This document shows positions 1 through 8,560 of a stretch of DNA of 64,000 nucleotides, piece by piece. The position numbers and the translations under genes are program-made. How positions within the stretch are numbered: position 1 is the first letter of the stretch; each line of letters opens with the position of its first letter. The notes below the pieces were generated by a model that saw nothing but the letters and a program-made list of their open reading frames with translations, was not told where the DNA came from and did not search any database. The DNA is from Alkalihalobacterium chitinilyticum (lineage in GTDB: Bacteria > Bacillota > Bacilli > Bacillales > Bacillaceae_F): NCBI RefSeq assembly GCF_029028005.1, contig NZ_JAOTPO010000006.1, positions 1 to 64,000 of the forward strand. Direction: 5' to 3'.

Positions 1-35
1 TCGGAGCGATGTTTCTCAATGAACTCAAACCTCAT
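1..35 (-). CDS. IS3-family transposase orfB, first 11 codons
   Basis: The orfB frame begins with an ATG overlapping the orfA stop codon (ATGA). The visible residues MRFEFIEKHR match the usual FxFIxxHR start of IS3 orfB proteins. The frame is also open upstream across the A6G slip site at 65-71, where it reads AAA-AAA-GGC, so an OrfAB fusion by -1 frameshift is likely. The catalytic DDE region is outside the window. Confidence 0.7.
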   Translation of the reverse strand, partial: MRFEFIEKHRS

Positions 36-355
36 GGCCGTGGTCTGCTGAAGATGTGCACCGCCTTTTTTACAATAGCTAATTCTTCTTTTGTAGATGC
101 TAGCTCGCGGTCCTTTTCTTTCAATTGGCGCTCTTTATCACGTAGCTGTTGTTCTAACTGAAGGTTACGTTCTTCAGCTGCTAAAGGTTCATTCTCAAAC
201 TCACGATATTGAGTCATCCACTGATGCAAGCAACTAAGCGGAATATCTAATTCCTGTGCAATATCTCTCATTGTTTTCCTTTGTCTTTGTTCTTGTGCGA
301 ATTTAACCGTTTGTCGTTTAAATTCTTCATTATACCTTTGCCGATGTTCACCCAT
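32..355 (-). CDS. IS3-family transposase OrfA
   Basis: This 107-aa protein is the DNA-binding OrfA subunit of an IS3 (IS150-like) transposase. The N-terminal half has the transposase_8 helix-turn-helix (YNEEFKRQTVKFA, then DIPLSCLHQW). Residues from about 60 to 95 form a charged leucine-zipper-like coiled coil that would mediate multimerisation, ending in the family motif VKKAVHIF. It starts at an ATG behind an aaggagggg ribosome site. Expression of the full transposase would need slippage at the A6G run near its 3' end. It differs in sequence from the OrfA at 47711. Confidence 0.85.
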   Translation of the reverse strand: MGEHRQRYNEEFKRQTVKFAQEQRQRKTMRDIAQELDIPLSCLHQWMTQYREFENEPLAAEERNLQLEQQLRDKERQLKEKDRELASTKEELAIVKKAVHIFSRPRP

Positions 356-431
356 GGGAACCCCTCCTTGTTATTATCATCATATCCAAAAATGATGTTC
401 GTTAAAGGGGTGTCCACTTTTTATTCTAATT

Positions 432-499
432 GCACTCAGTCCTCTAAATCCATAAAGTTGACGATTTTCCCTAAAATAAGGGCTTCTGAGTCCGCTAAA
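432..499 (+). repeat. Two copies of a dispersed 25-bp motif (CTCAGTCCGCTAAA type)
   Basis: A complete copy of a motif of the form AATAAGGGCTTCTGAGTCC plus GCTAAA lies at 475-499, and a degenerate copy at 432-450. The same motif recurs four times between the alaS T-box and alaS (19058-19245). No coding function is apparent. Confidence 0.55.
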
Positions 500-544
500 G
501 ATATCTTATACGGATCAGAGCGTGTATCCTATATCTTCTACTAA

Positions 545-712
545 GGGCTCCAGTCCATACGCCGCTAAACGGTCGCTTCCACTTTTCGATGTCTAGTTCC
601 AGGTGCCATCGGCTCGATGTCGCTTCTGTCCATCAAAAGTGTCCAAAGGTCAGGACACTAATTGCTGGCCCTCCAGCGCTTGTCGCCGATAAGCAGGCAC
701 CTTCCACCTTTC
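545..712 (+). repeat. Dispersed structured repeat, copy 1
   Basis: This stretch of about 168 bp is closely repeated at 36487-36653, and its second half again at 34012-34135. It begins GGGCTCCAGTCCATACG. The inner part has complementary ends (aggcgccatcggc against gccgataagcaggcgcc in the best copy) and an internal GTGTCC/GGACAC hairpin. It looks like a non-coding, non-autonomous element. The reading frame across it (281-544 and beyond) is not credible. Confidence 0.7.
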
Positions 713-799
713 ATAATTCCTAATGAAACTTTAGCATAGCTTATATCATTTTTCAAAAGTTGACTTAATAGAAAATTCTGAAAGGTTTACTTTTTTCGC

Positions 800-828
800 T
801 TGAAGCTCATATCTTTTTATGCTATTAT
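800..828 (+). promoter_or_regulatory. Sigma-A promoter of the 6S RNA gene
   Basis: A -35 box TTGAAG (800-805) and a -10 box TATTAT (823-828) are separated by exactly 17 bp. The predicted start near 835-840 coincides with the 5' end of the 6S RNA fold. Confidence 0.65.
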
Positions 829-837
829 TTCCTTAAC

Positions 838-1021
838 AAAGTAAGAGTCCTAGCGTGTTCGTGAGCGACTGACAGTTTTGAGCCAACATTTTTTTATTGG
901 GAGTATCAAGTCTTCTTTTGGAATACATGCCTTCATTTGTGAGGACGTATAAAGAAAGAAGCTGGACACCCACCTGCGAGAGCAGGTTCAAAACTAGGGA
1001 GTTACGGCACTTTGGGTCTCT
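838..1021 (+). ncRNA. ssrS: 6S RNA (6S-1/BsrA type)
   Basis: This roughly 180-nt non-coding stretch sits directly upstream of tcdA (yrvM), where B. subtilis carries bsrA (aspS-yrvM interval, known from that genome). The ends can pair (AAGAG near 844 with CTCTT near 1017-1021). The 3' part carries segments recalled from Bacillus 6S RNAs: ACCCACCT, an AGCAGGTTCA-AAAC stretch and ACGGCACTTTGGG. 6S RNA mimics an open promoter and sequesters the sigma-A RNA polymerase holoenzyme. It was identified by recall and position, not by a covariance search. Confidence 0.8.
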
Positions 1022-1044
1022 TATTTATTTTACGCTTTAATCTG

Positions 1045-1139
1045 AGCTGACTTTGTTCTGCTTCTTAATCGATGTGAAATGTGTATTACTACACGTGACG
1101 ATGTCGAAAAGATGCGTATACTAAAAGTCAGCTTTTTCT
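1045..1139 (+). terminator. Long hairpin ending in a T run after 6S RNA
   Basis: AGCTGACTTT (1045-1054) is perfectly complementary to AAAGTCAGCT (1124-1133), followed by TTTTCTT. The loop of about 69 nt contains a smaller GTGTA/TACAC hairpin. It could terminate the 6S transcript. The stem resembles another AGCTGACT hairpin at 41101-41182, so it may belong to a repeat family. Confidence 0.45.
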
Positions 1140-1310
1140 TATGGCTGCTCGCCTTTTGGTACATAATAAGGATAGGTTTCATAACACTATAGATTTTTTA
1201 TGGAAGCTGTGGTATATTTTACCCCGACTACTTTTATAGGTATAATCAGTATATTAAAAAAGCTAACAGTTGTTGAATGTGTTTTTATAGAGAGAAAGGA
1301 CGAGGAACGA

Positions 1311-2078
1311 ATGTTGTATCAATTTTCAAGAAATGAATTAGCGATAGGAAAAGACGGAGTAGAAGCTTTAAAAAACAGCACAGTTGCCGTGTTAGGAATA
1401 GGAGGAGTAGGTTCATTTTCAGCCGAAGCTCTTGCTCGGTCAGGTGTGGGTCGATTAGTATTAGTGGACAAAGATGATGTCGATATTACAAATGTAAACC
1501 GTCAAATTCATGCTCTGTTATCTACTGTAGGAAAACCGAAAGTGGAGTTAATGAAAGAACGTATTAAAGATATCAACCCAGATTGTGAAGTTATTGCTTT
1601 AAAAATGTTTTATACAGAAGACACATATGAGGATTTCTTTAGTCATGGACTAGACTTTGTCGTAGATGCTTGTGATACGATCACTTATAAAATTCATGTC
1701 ATTAAGCAATGTTTACAAAGAAATATTGGGATTATTTCGAGTATGGGTGTTGCCAATAAAATGGACCCGACGAGGTTGCGAATTGCCGATATCTCAAAAA
1801 CAAGTTACGACCCAATTGCCAAAGTGGTTCGTACAAAGCTTCGTAAGGAAGGTATTCATAAAGGAGTAAACGTTGTGTTTTCTGACGAGATCCCAGTGAA
1901 AATCCGTGAAGAAATTCGTAAAGAAATCGTTCCTGAAAAGGCTGAAGAAGGACCAATTCGCAAGGCAAAACTGCCGCCATCTTCCAATGCATTTGTACCG
2001 TCGGTTTCAGGACTTATAATGGCAGGTCATGTTATTACAACAATTTTAGAACAAAATGAAATTACAATTGAGCGTTAA
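1311..2078 (+). CDS. tcdA: tRNA threonylcarbamoyladenosine dehydratase
   Basis: TcdA (YrvM/CsdL) is an E1-like enzyme that uses ATP to dehydrate t6A37 in tRNA to cyclic ct6A. The 255-aa protein has the ThiF/MoeB fold: nucleotide-binding GIGGVGS at residues 29-35, the conserved DKDDVDITNVNRQ segment from residue 53, and a later VVDACDT motif. The open frame extends upstream to 1200, but the ATG at 1311 follows AAAGGACGAGG and gives MLYQFSRNELAIGK, matching the known B. subtilis N-terminus. The CxxC zinc motif of ThiF/MoeB is absent, as is normal for TcdA. It stands alone between the 6S RNA gene and a terminator. Confidence 0.93.
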   Translation: MLYQFSRNELAIGKDGVEALKNSTVAVLGIGGVGSFSAEALARSGVGRLVLVDKDDVDITNVNRQIHALLSTVGKPKVELMKERIKDINPDCEVIALKMFYTEDTYEDFFSHGLDFVVDACDTITYKIHVIKQCLQRNIGIISSMGVANKMDPTRLRIADISKTSYDPIAKVVRTKLRKEGIHKGVNVVFSDEIPVKIREEIRKEIVPEKAEEGPIRKAKLPPSSNAFVPSVSGLIMAGHVITTILEQNEITIER

Positions 2079-2094
2079 TGAACCCAATACTCAC

Positions 2095-2131
2095 AAAAAA
2101 TCACGATGCAAGTAAGGTATCGTGATTTTTT
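2095..2131 (+). terminator. Rho-independent terminator of tcdA
   Basis: AAAAAATCACGAT (2095-2107) pairs with ATCGTGATTTTTT (2119-2131), a 13-bp stem with an 11-nt loop and a T tract. Its symmetry suggests it could work in both directions. Confidence 0.9.
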
Positions 2132-2206
2132 GATCTTTTCAGCAAAGAGTTGCAATCATAGGATATATTTCCATGTAAATACAAGTGAATTTTTTTCAAA
2201 AATATA

Positions 2207-2276
2207 TTGAATAATTTATGAACTTTTTTTATAATGAAAGCACTTACAACAAATGAAACATCTGATGACCATAAGA
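2207..2276 (+). promoter_or_regulatory. Lactate permease promoter with cre-like site and LutR-type operator
   Basis: A -35 box TTGAAT (2207-2212) and -10 box TATAAT (2230-2235) are 17 bp apart. A cre-like sequence TGAAAGCACTTACA (2235-2248; one mismatch to TGWAANCGNTNWCA) overlaps the -10 end, so CcpA repression is likely. TCTGATGACCA at 2261-2271 recurs exactly in front of lutA (4325-4335), suggesting one shared GntR-type repressor, probably LutR, not encoded here. Confidence 0.65.
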
Positions 2277-2349
2277 CATGATGATACGGTTATTAGATGA
2301 CAGTGTTTGGTTTGCAAGAGTTACATATATTTTAGGGGGAAGACGAACT

Positions 2350-4134
2350 ATGAGTTTAGGAGTTTTATCACTATTGGCATTAGTGCCTATTTTAACTGTA
2401 TTAATATTTCTGGTTATATTAAGATGGCCTGCAAGTCGTGCAATGCCTTTGGCGTTTGTTGTGACAGCAGCAGTTGCACTCCTTGTTTGGAAAGTGCCTT
2501 TTAACCAAGTGGCTGCAGCCAGTTCTCGTGGCTTAGTTACGGTTATTGAAGTATTATTTATTGTTTTCGGTGCTATTCTTCTTTTAAATACGTTAAAAGA
2601 AAGCGGGGCACTGCACTCAATTCGTGAAGGTTTTACAAATGTATCCCCCGACCGTCGTGTACAGGCGATTATCATTTGTTGGTTATTCGGTTCATTTATT
2701 GAAGGCGCTTCTGGCTTTGGTACTCCAGCAGCTATTGCTGCTCCACTATTAGTAGCAGTTGGTTTCCCAGCGATGGCTGCAGTTATGGTTGCATTAATTA
2801 TTCAATCCACACCAGTAACATTTGGAGCGATTGGAACGCCAATTTTGATCGGTGTTAATAACGGTATTGGTACAGATGAGAAAGTTTTAGCTACTGCTGC
2901 GGAATTAGGAATGACCTATGAAGCGTACTTAAATTCAATTGGTGCACAAACAGCTATTTTTCATGCCATTATCGGTACATTAATTCCATTATTCATGGTT
3001 GCAATGTTAACTTGGTTCTTTGGTAAAAACAAATCAATTGCAGAAGGTTTAGCGATTTGGAAGTTTGCTATTTTTGCAGGACTTGCGTTTACGGTTCCTT
3101 ATGCATTAATTGCTAATTTGTTAGGGCCGGAATTCCCGTCACTATTCGGTGGGTTAATTGGTTTAGCAATCGTTGTACCTGCAGCAAAACGCGGTTTATT
3201 TATGCCGAAGAAAACGTGGGATTTTGATCGTAAAGAAAACTGGGATCCTGAATGGGTTGGTAAGTTACAAATTACAAATGAAGCACCAGCTAAAAAAGTG
3301 TCAGTTTATAAGGCATGGGTTCCATATGTACTCGTTGGATTATTATTAGTATTAACTCGATTAAACGAGCTGCCTATTAAAGGTTGGTTAACTAGTGATG
3401 TTGTAAAAATTAATTTCACAGAGGTATTTGGTACATCGATTTCATTTGCAAGTACACCACTATACCTGCCAGGTACAATTATGGTTGTAGTTTCACTAAT
3501 CTGTATTGCTTTATTCGGCATGAACGGACAAGCATATGGACGTGCGGTTAAAGACTCGTTTATGACAACCGTAAGTGCTGCAGCAGCTTTACTATTTGCA
3601 GTACCAATGGTTCAAGTGTTCATTAACTCAGGGGTTAATGCTGCAGAATTAGCGAGTATGCCGATCTTATTAGCAGAAAGTGTATCTCTGTTGATTGGTG
3701 ATAATTGGCCGGCAGTTGCTCCTTTAATTGGTGCACTTGGAGCCTTCGTTGCAGGAAGTAATACAATTAGTAATATGATGTTCTCTTTATTCCAATTTGG
3801 TGTCGCTGATAATATCGGCGTCAACCCTTCTACGATTATCGCTTTACAAGCGATAGGTGGAGCGGCAGGTAACATGATTTGTGTGCATAACGTTGTAGCA
3901 GCTTCAGCGGCTGCCGGGTTAGTCGGGCGTGAAGGAACATTAATTCGTAAGACAATGATCCCGACTTTATACTATATTGTATTTGCTGGTGGTCTTGGGT
4001 TTGTTTTCCTATACGGTGTAGGATTTAATATTGGAACATTCATGGTATTAGCTGTTGTTGCAGGTATTGTCTATGCTATTTTAAAAGGAAATAAACAAAG
4101 TAAGAAAGACCAAGACGATCAAATTGCCGCGTAA
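2350..4134 (+). CDS. lctP: L-lactate permease
   Basis: A 594-aa polytopic membrane protein of the LctP family (TC 2.A.14), which imports L-lactate with protons. The sequence has at least a dozen hydrophobic segments, the family-typical FGSFIEGASGFGTPAAIAAPL region, and near the C-terminus GSNTISNMMFSLFQ. The frame opens at 2278, but the ATG at 2350 follows TAGGGGGA with good spacing and gives the usual MSLGVLSLLALVPI start, while the upstream part lies over the operator. It is transcribed separately from lutABC but shares its operator motif, consistent with lactate uptake feeding the Lut oxidase. A LutP label would be equivalent. Confidence 0.92.
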   Translation: MSLGVLSLLALVPILTVLIFLVILRWPASRAMPLAFVVTAAVALLVWKVPFNQVAAASSRGLVTVIEVLFIVFGAILLLNTLKESGALHSIREGFTNVSPDRRVQAIIICWLFGSFIEGASGFGTPAAIAAPLLVAVGFPAMAAVMVALIIQSTPVTFGAIGTPILIGVNNGIGTDEKVLATAAELGMTYEAYLNSIGAQTAIFHAIIGTLIPLFMVAMLTWFFGKNKSIAEGLAIWKFAIFAGLAFTVPYALIANLLGPEFPSLFGGLIGLAIVVPAAKRGLFMPKKTWDFDRKENWDPEWVGKLQITNEAPAKKVSVYKAWVPYVLVGLLLVLTRLNELPIKGWLTSDVVKINFTEVFGTSISFASTPLYLPGTIMVVVSLICIALFGMNGQAYGRAVKDSFMTTVSAAAALLFAVPMVQVFINSGVNAAELASMPILLAESVSLLIGDNWPAVAPLIGALGAFVAGSNTISNMMFSLFQFGVADNIGVNPSTIIALQAIGGAAGNMICVHNVVAASAAAGLVGREGTLIRKTMIPTLYYIVFAGGLGFVFLYGVGFNIGTFMVLAVVAGIVYAILKGNKQSKKDQDDQIAA

Positions 4135-4321
4135 AGTCGTTGTGTATACTGGTGATCTTGATTATAATTTAATGTAAATGTTGAAAGAGCGTTAGAGGTC
4201 GACTCATGCTTGTTTGGACACTTCATCTATTGATTGAGGTGGTGCTGGACTGTTGAGTGGGCCCCAATACGCTTTTTCAATTGTTATAGACTCAGAGTGA
4301 AATATCTTATTTTTAACATAA

Positions 4322-4335
4322 TGGTCTGATGACCA
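4322..4335 (+). promoter_or_regulatory. LutR-type operator upstream of lutABC
   Basis: TGGTCTGATGACCA is a palindrome with TGGTC/GACCA arms and a TGAT centre, placed 28 bp before the lutA start. Its TCTGATGACCA part is identical to the site before the permease gene. GntR/FadR-type repressors of lactate genes bind short palindromes of this sort. The rest of the 4138-4362 gap shows no gene. Confidence 0.6.
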
Positions 4336-4362
4336 GATAACTGATGAAGGGGATGTTATCCT

Positions 4363-5082
4363 ATGAAAGTATCATTATTTATAACCTGTCTTGCGGATGT
4401 TTTTTATCCAGGCGTTGGTAAAGATACAGTAGAAATCTTAGAAAGACTTAAGTGTGAAGTTGTGTTTCCTGACAATCAAACGTGCTGTGGCCAGCCGGCC
4501 TACAACAGCGGTTATCATAAAGAAGCGAAAGAGGTTGCCAAACATATGATTGAAACATTTGCTGCATCTGATTATGTCGTTTCACCGTCAGGGTCTTGCG
4601 TTTCGATGATCCACGAATATCCACATCTTTTTAAAGATGATGAAGCGTGGAAGGCAAAAGCGGAAGCGTTAGTTGCTAAAACGTTTGAACTCACTCAATT
4701 TATTGTGGATGTCTTAAAAATTGAGGATGTTGGAGCATCGCTGCCAACGAAAGCGACGTACCATACATCGTGCCATATGACTCGTTTATTAGGTGTGAAA
4801 GATGCACCGATGAAATTATTAGAAAATGTCGAAGGTCTTGAGTTTGCAAGTTTACCAAATAAAGAAACGTGCTGTGGTTTTGGTGGTACATTCTCGGTTA
4901 AAATGGTTCCCATCTCAGAACAGATGGTTAATGAAAAGATCGATCATATCGAAGAAACAGAAGCAGAAGTGCTAGTTGGAGCTGACTGTGGCTGCTTAAT
5001 GAATATTGGCGGCAGGATTGAACGACAAGGAAAGCCGATTAAAGTAATGCATATCGCGCAAGTATTGAACAGTAAAAAATAA
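4363..5082 (+). CDS. lutA: L-lactate oxidation iron-sulfur protein LutA
   Basis: LutA is the GlcF/heterodisulfide-reductase-like subunit of the LutABC complex, which oxidises L-lactate to pyruvate in the cytoplasm and is needed for growth on lactate. The 239-aa protein has two cysteine-rich CCG domains: CCGQP at 41-45 and CCGFGG at 170-175, plus C9, SC-HM at 137 and DCGC at 209-211. Length and motifs match the Bacillus family. It starts at ATG behind GAAGGGGATG and is followed 24 nt later by lutB. Confidence 0.95.
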   Translation: MKVSLFITCLADVFYPGVGKDTVEILERLKCEVVFPDNQTCCGQPAYNSGYHKEAKEVAKHMIETFAASDYVVSPSGSCVSMIHEYPHLFKDDEAWKAKAEALVAKTFELTQFIVDVLKIEDVGASLPTKATYHTSCHMTRLLGVKDAPMKLLENVEGLEFASLPNKETCCGFGGTFSVKMVPISEQMVNEKIDHIEETEAEVLVGADCGCLMNIGGRIERQGKPIKVMHIAQVLNSKK

Positions 5083-5106
5083 TAAACAAGTAAGGCGGTG
5101 ATACAA

Positions 5107-6534
5107 ATGACGATGAAAATAAGTGATGAGAAGTTTTTTGACCGAGTGGATAAGGGGTTAAAAAATGAATTTATGAGAAATGCAATGGTTTCTGCTCAGG
5201 AACGCTTAAAGAATAAGAAACTAGAAGCGCAAGAAGAGCTAGGAAACTGGGAAGAGTGGAGAGATTTAGCGGAAGAAATTCGCCAGCATACGTTAGAAAA
5301 TCTAGATTACTATTTAGAGCAGTTAACTGAAAACGTAGTGAAACGCGGGGGACACGTCTTTTTTGCACAAACAGCAGAAGAAGCCAATGAATATATCACA
5401 AATATAGCAAAGCAAAAAAATGCCAAAAAAGTCATTAAATCTAAATCGATGGTGACTGAAGAAATTAGCATGAATGAAGCGCTAGAAAAAGCAGGCTGTG
5501 AAGTGATTGAGTCGGATCTAGGGGAATACATTCTGCAAATCGATGATCACGATCCGCCGTCACACCTTGTTGCTCCTGCACTGCATAAAAACAAAGAGCA
5601 AATTCGTGATACGTTCTCTGAAAAACGAGGTTATGACAAATCGTCCAAACCGGAGGAACTAGCACTATTTGCAAGAGAACAATTACGGAACGAATTTTTA
5701 GAAGCTGATATCGGTGTGACCGGCTGTAACTTTGCTGTTGCAGAATCAGGGGCCATTTCACTTGTTACGAATGAAGGAAATGCTCGTCTGTCTACTACAC
5801 TTCCAAAGACACAAATTACAGTAATGGGTATGGAACGAATTGTACCGACTTGGGAAGAGCTTGATATTTTAGTAAGTATGTTATGCCGCAGTGCTGTCGG
5901 CCAAAAGTTAACGAGTTACATTACGGGATTAACAGGACCAAAAGATGAAGGTGACGTTGATGGACCTGAGGAGTTTCATCTGGTCATCGTCGATAATGGA
6001 CGTTCAAATATTTTAGGAACAGAATTCCAAGCAGCACTTCAATGTATTCGATGTGCTGCCTGTATTAACGTTTGTCCCATTTATCGTCATATCGGCGGCC
6101 ATTCTTATGGTTCTATTTATCCGGGACCAATTGGAGCGGTTCTTTCTCCATTGCTTGGCGGGTATGAAGATTATAAAGAACTTCCTTATGCTTCGAGTTT
6201 GTGTGCAGCATGTACGGAAGCATGTCCAGTAAAAATTCCATTGCATGACCTGCTCGTCAAACACCGTCGCAATATTGTTGAAGAACAAGGAAAAGGTGGC
6301 TTTGGTGAGAAGTTAGCAATGAAAGGCTTCGCAATGGCGGCTAGTTCACCAAAGTTATATAGCATGGGTTCAAAAATGGCACCATCGATGATGGGACCAT
6401 TTGCAAAAGAGGGGAAAGTGACAAAAGGTCCTGGTCCAATTAAGCCTTGGACAGACATTCGTGATTTCCCGGAGCCAAGTAAAGAAAATTTCCGTAACTG
6501 GTTTAAGGATCGTGAAAAGGGGGAGAACAACTAA
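5107..6534 (+). CDS. lutB: L-lactate oxidation iron-sulfur protein LutB
   Basis: LutB is the ferredoxin-like core subunit of the lactate-oxidising LutABC complex. The 475-aa protein has an N-terminal LUD (DUF162-like) domain and two 4Fe-4S clusters: [12 protein letters not shown] from residue 313 and CAACTEACP from residue 366. A GTG nine bases upstream is in frame, but AAGGCGGTG is the ribosome site, so the ATG at 5107 (MTMKISDE, matching B. subtilis MAMKI) is preferred. The stop codon overlaps the lutC start (TAATG), indicating coupled translation. Confidence 0.95.
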   Translation: MTMKISDEKFFDRVDKGLKNEFMRNAMVSAQERLKNKKLEAQEELGNWEEWRDLAEEIRQHTLENLDYYLEQLTENVVKRGGHVFFAQTAEEANEYITNIAKQKNAKKVIKSKSMVTEEISMNEALEKAGCEVIESDLGEYILQIDDHDPPSHLVAPALHKNKEQIRDTFSEKRGYDKSSKPEELALFAREQLRNEFLEADIGVTGCNFAVAESGAISLVTNEGNARLSTTLPKTQITVMGMERIVPTWEELDILVSMLCRSAVGQKLTSYITGLTGPKDEGDVDGPEEFHLVIVDNGRSNILGTEFQAALQCIRCAACINVCPIYRHIGGHSYGSIYPGPIGAVLSPLLGGYEDYKELPYASSLCAACTEACPVKIPLHDLLVKHRRNIVEEQGKGGFGEKLAMKGFAMAASSPKLYSMGSKMAPSMMGPFAKEGKVTKGPGPIKPWTDIRDFPEPSKENFRNWFKDREKGENN

Positions 6535-7253
6535 TGGCTAACGGTACAGTACACAACAAAGAAAAGTTTTTAAATCAAGTAGCAAAAAGTCTTGGTCGAA
6601 GCCGGCAAACAGGTCCTGTCTCACGTCCGAATTGGAAAAAACAACCCCAATGGGATGTTTTTAAAGATCTAACACAAGATGAACTTCTTGATGTGTTAAA
6701 AGAACAATGTGCTCGTATACACACTCAGGTCGCTCTAGCAACAACAGAAACATTAACTGATGTACTATCAGAGGTTGTTGATGGCTTTGAAGCAAAATCA
6801 ATTGTAAGCTGGGCAGACCCTCGTTTAGAAGAGTATGGGGTTGATCAGTATTATAAGCAAGCGGATGTCAAAGGAATAGATGTTCATATCTGGGATACGA
6901 ATGCAGGAGAAGAGAATATAAGAATTGCTGAGAAGGCGGATATCGGTCTAACGTTTGCAGATTTAACGCTTGCAGAATCTGGTACAGTTGTTTTACTGAG
7001 TGATAATGGCAAAGGAAGATCTGTCAGTCTTCTACCGAAGTATTATGTAGCCCTTATACCAAAAAGTACGATCGTTCCAAGAATGACACAAGCAACAAGC
7101 TATATTCATAAGCTTCAAGAAGAAACAGGTAAAGTGCCTTCTTGTGTCAATTTCATTTCAGGTCCAAGTAATAGTGCTGATATTGAAATGAACTTAGTTG
7201 TAGGTGTTCATGGTCCTATTAAAGCAACGTATATTATTATAGAAGATAAATAG
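6534..7253 (+). CDS. lutC: L-lactate utilisation protein LutC
   Basis: LutC is the third subunit of the Lut complex, a 239-aa LUD-domain (DUF162) protein without cysteine clusters. The family motif IGLTFADLTLAESGTVVL lies in the second half and FISGPSNSADIE near the C-terminus. Its ATG overlaps the lutB TAA by one base. The operon ends here; no classic terminator follows, but a structured repeat starts eight bases after the stop. Confidence 0.93.
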   Translation: MANGTVHNKEKFLNQVAKSLGRSRQTGPVSRPNWKKQPQWDVFKDLTQDELLDVLKEQCARIHTQVALATTETLTDVLSEVVDGFEAKSIVSWADPRLEEYGVDQYYKQADVKGIDVHIWDTNAGEENIRIAEKADIGLTFADLTLAESGTVVLLSDNGKGRSVSLLPKYYVALIPKSTIVPRMTQATSYIHKLQEETGKVPSCVNFISGPSNSADIEMNLVVGVHGPIKATYIIIEDK

Positions 7254-7260
7254 AGAGGAT

Positions 7261-7528
7261 GTTCAAAAAGTCCGGGAAAAATAGCTTTCGAGAGAAGAAC
7301 TTCGACTAAGAGCCCCACGTCCTGTGGGAACGTCGAAGTCACCACATCCTGTGGAAGCTCGTCAGCTTGCTCCTTCACTCCTCACGTATTAACCGCATAC
7401 GTTCCGCTCCTTGGAAAAGAAGAACACTTTTCCGGCGTGCGAGGATTATGCTTACGGAGCAACCAGCTTTATGCTCGGAGACTACACTTCCTTGATTTTC
7501 TCGGCTCTTTTTGTCCTCCTTTTTGAAC
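7261..7528 (+). repeat. Inverted-end non-coding element between lutC and rsfA
   Basis: This gap of about 320 bp contains no gene. It is bounded by GTTCAAAAAG (7261-7270) and its exact complement CTTTTTGAAC (7519-7528). Inside are paired segments (CCCCACGTCCTGTGGG, CCACATCCTGTGG) and a higher GC content than neighbours. It looks like a miniature mobile or structured repeat; no second copy is in the window. Confidence 0.5.
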
Positions 7529-7546
7529 CGTACAAATAGAAAAGAA

Positions 7547-7577
7547 AAAAGCAACAGAAAAGAATTCTGTTGCTTTT
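7547..7577 (-). terminator. Terminator of rsfA
   Basis: AAAAGCAACAGAA (7547-7559) pairs with TTCTGTTGCTTTT (7565-7577). On the minus strand the stem follows the rsfA stop codon and ends in a T run; it may also stop transcripts from lutC. Confidence 0.8.
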
Positions 7578-8205
7578 ATTTTGCGACTTTTTCTAGATTA
7601 CCGTTTTTATCCATGCGGAATGTAGCGTTAGATAAAGGCTCTTCTTCTTGTAAAATAGCCATACGTCTAGCACGATTCATAATTTGAATAAGTGATTGAT
7701 AGTCCTCTTCAATCGTTTGATGCTCATCTTGGATCGTCTTCAACTCAGCTTCAAGCTCTTTGTTTTGCGTTAATAGCTCAAGGTTTTCTTTTAATAGCTT
7801 TTCATTCTCTTTTTTCAATTGATCTGCTGGAAGTTGATTTGAAGTTAGAGAACGAAGGTATGAAATAACCGTTTCGATATCTAAACCTTCTAAGTTTAAA
7901 GGTTGTGCTGTATTCATAACGGGATAATATAAAGAAGCGTTTCTTACAGGTCTGCGATTCGTTGCGAATGCAGCTGCTCTCTTACGTTCTTTACGTTCTT
8001 TTTTAGCTTCTCTAATTTGATCTACATATTTTTGACGTACAACTGCGTTCCAACGAAATCCACAAGCTGCAGAAGTTCGGTGTAATTCATCTCCTACTTC
8101 ATCAAATGCAACTAATTGAGTACTTCCTTCTCGAATGTGACGTAATACGGTTTCTGCTAAAAGAACATCATCTTCATGTGACCAAGCATCTTGGCGTACT
8201 TTCAT
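7576..8205 (-). CDS. rsfA: RsfA-family prespore transcription factor
   Basis: A 209-aa regulator of the RsfA/YlbO family, which in Bacillus modulates sigma-F-dependent prespore genes. The N-terminus ([17 protein letters not shown], then [19 protein letters not shown]) is the Myb/SANT-like DNA-binding domain typical of the family. A basic stretch ([11 protein letters not shown]) follows, and residues from about 125 to 180 form a coiled coil. It is transcribed divergently from rarA and stands alone. RsfA and YlbO are close paralogues, so the exact name is uncertain. Confidence 0.8.
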   Translation of the reverse strand: MKVRQDAWSHEDDVLLAETVLRHIREGSTQLVAFDEVGDELHRTSAACGFRWNAVVRQKYVDQIREAKKERKERKRAAAFATNRRPVRNASLYYPVMNTAQPLNLEGLDIETVISYLRSLTSNQLPADQLKKENEKLLKENLELLTQNKELEAELKTIQDEHQTIEEDYQSLIQIMNRARRMAILQEEEPLSNATFRMDKNGNLEKVAK

Positions 8206-8560
8206 AATACCATCTCCTTATCTTTCTTGATTTACAAGTAAATTCATATTTTAGTTAAATTTACTAATACTATTACCAAGAATTCTAGGAATTATACATT
8301 CGATATGAAAATACTAGTATTGCTTATTAACGAAGAGGTTCATCAATCAGACGAAATACAGTCCTTCCGTTTGCAAACTAGAACGGTATAGTATATATAA
8401 TAGAACTATTAATATTTGGGACTATTACTAAAAAGCCAATGGACTTGGTCCAGTTAAGGTGTCTAAGAGAAAAATGGATGGACTATTAGAATAAGAATAG
8501 ATAAATAATCTAGAGAATACTAGATTGATACAAGGAATGTTTTATTGGAGTTGATATATA
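8206..8560. other. Divergent rsfA-rarA intergenic region
   Basis: These 355 bp contain no credible gene. They are AT-rich and must hold the two divergent promoters, but no strong sigma-A pair stands out. A short palindrome GGACTTGGTCC lies near 8440-8450. No RNA motif was recognised. Confidence 0.4.

Larger units (their letters stand above)
1..420 (-). mobile_element. IS3-family insertion sequence, 5' part only
   Basis: The window opens inside an IS3-family element read on the minus strand: orfA, the first codons of orfB, a short leader and the terminal repeat. The end at 411-420 (AAAGTGGACA on the minus strand) is identical to both ends of the second IS3 element at 47651-49173, so the two belong to related groups. 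An A6G run at 65-71 lies where orfA and orfB overlap, as expected for programmed -1 frameshifting. The remainder lies outside the window. Confidence 0.85.

Noticed and set aside
281-544. Open frame on the plus strand near the first IS
   Set aside because: It overlaps orfA on the other strand and the repeat region, has no ribosome site and no recognisable domain.
1200-1310. N-terminal extension of tcdA
   Set aside because: The ATG at 1311 has a strong ribosome site and matches the known N-terminus; the extension has no conserved sequence.
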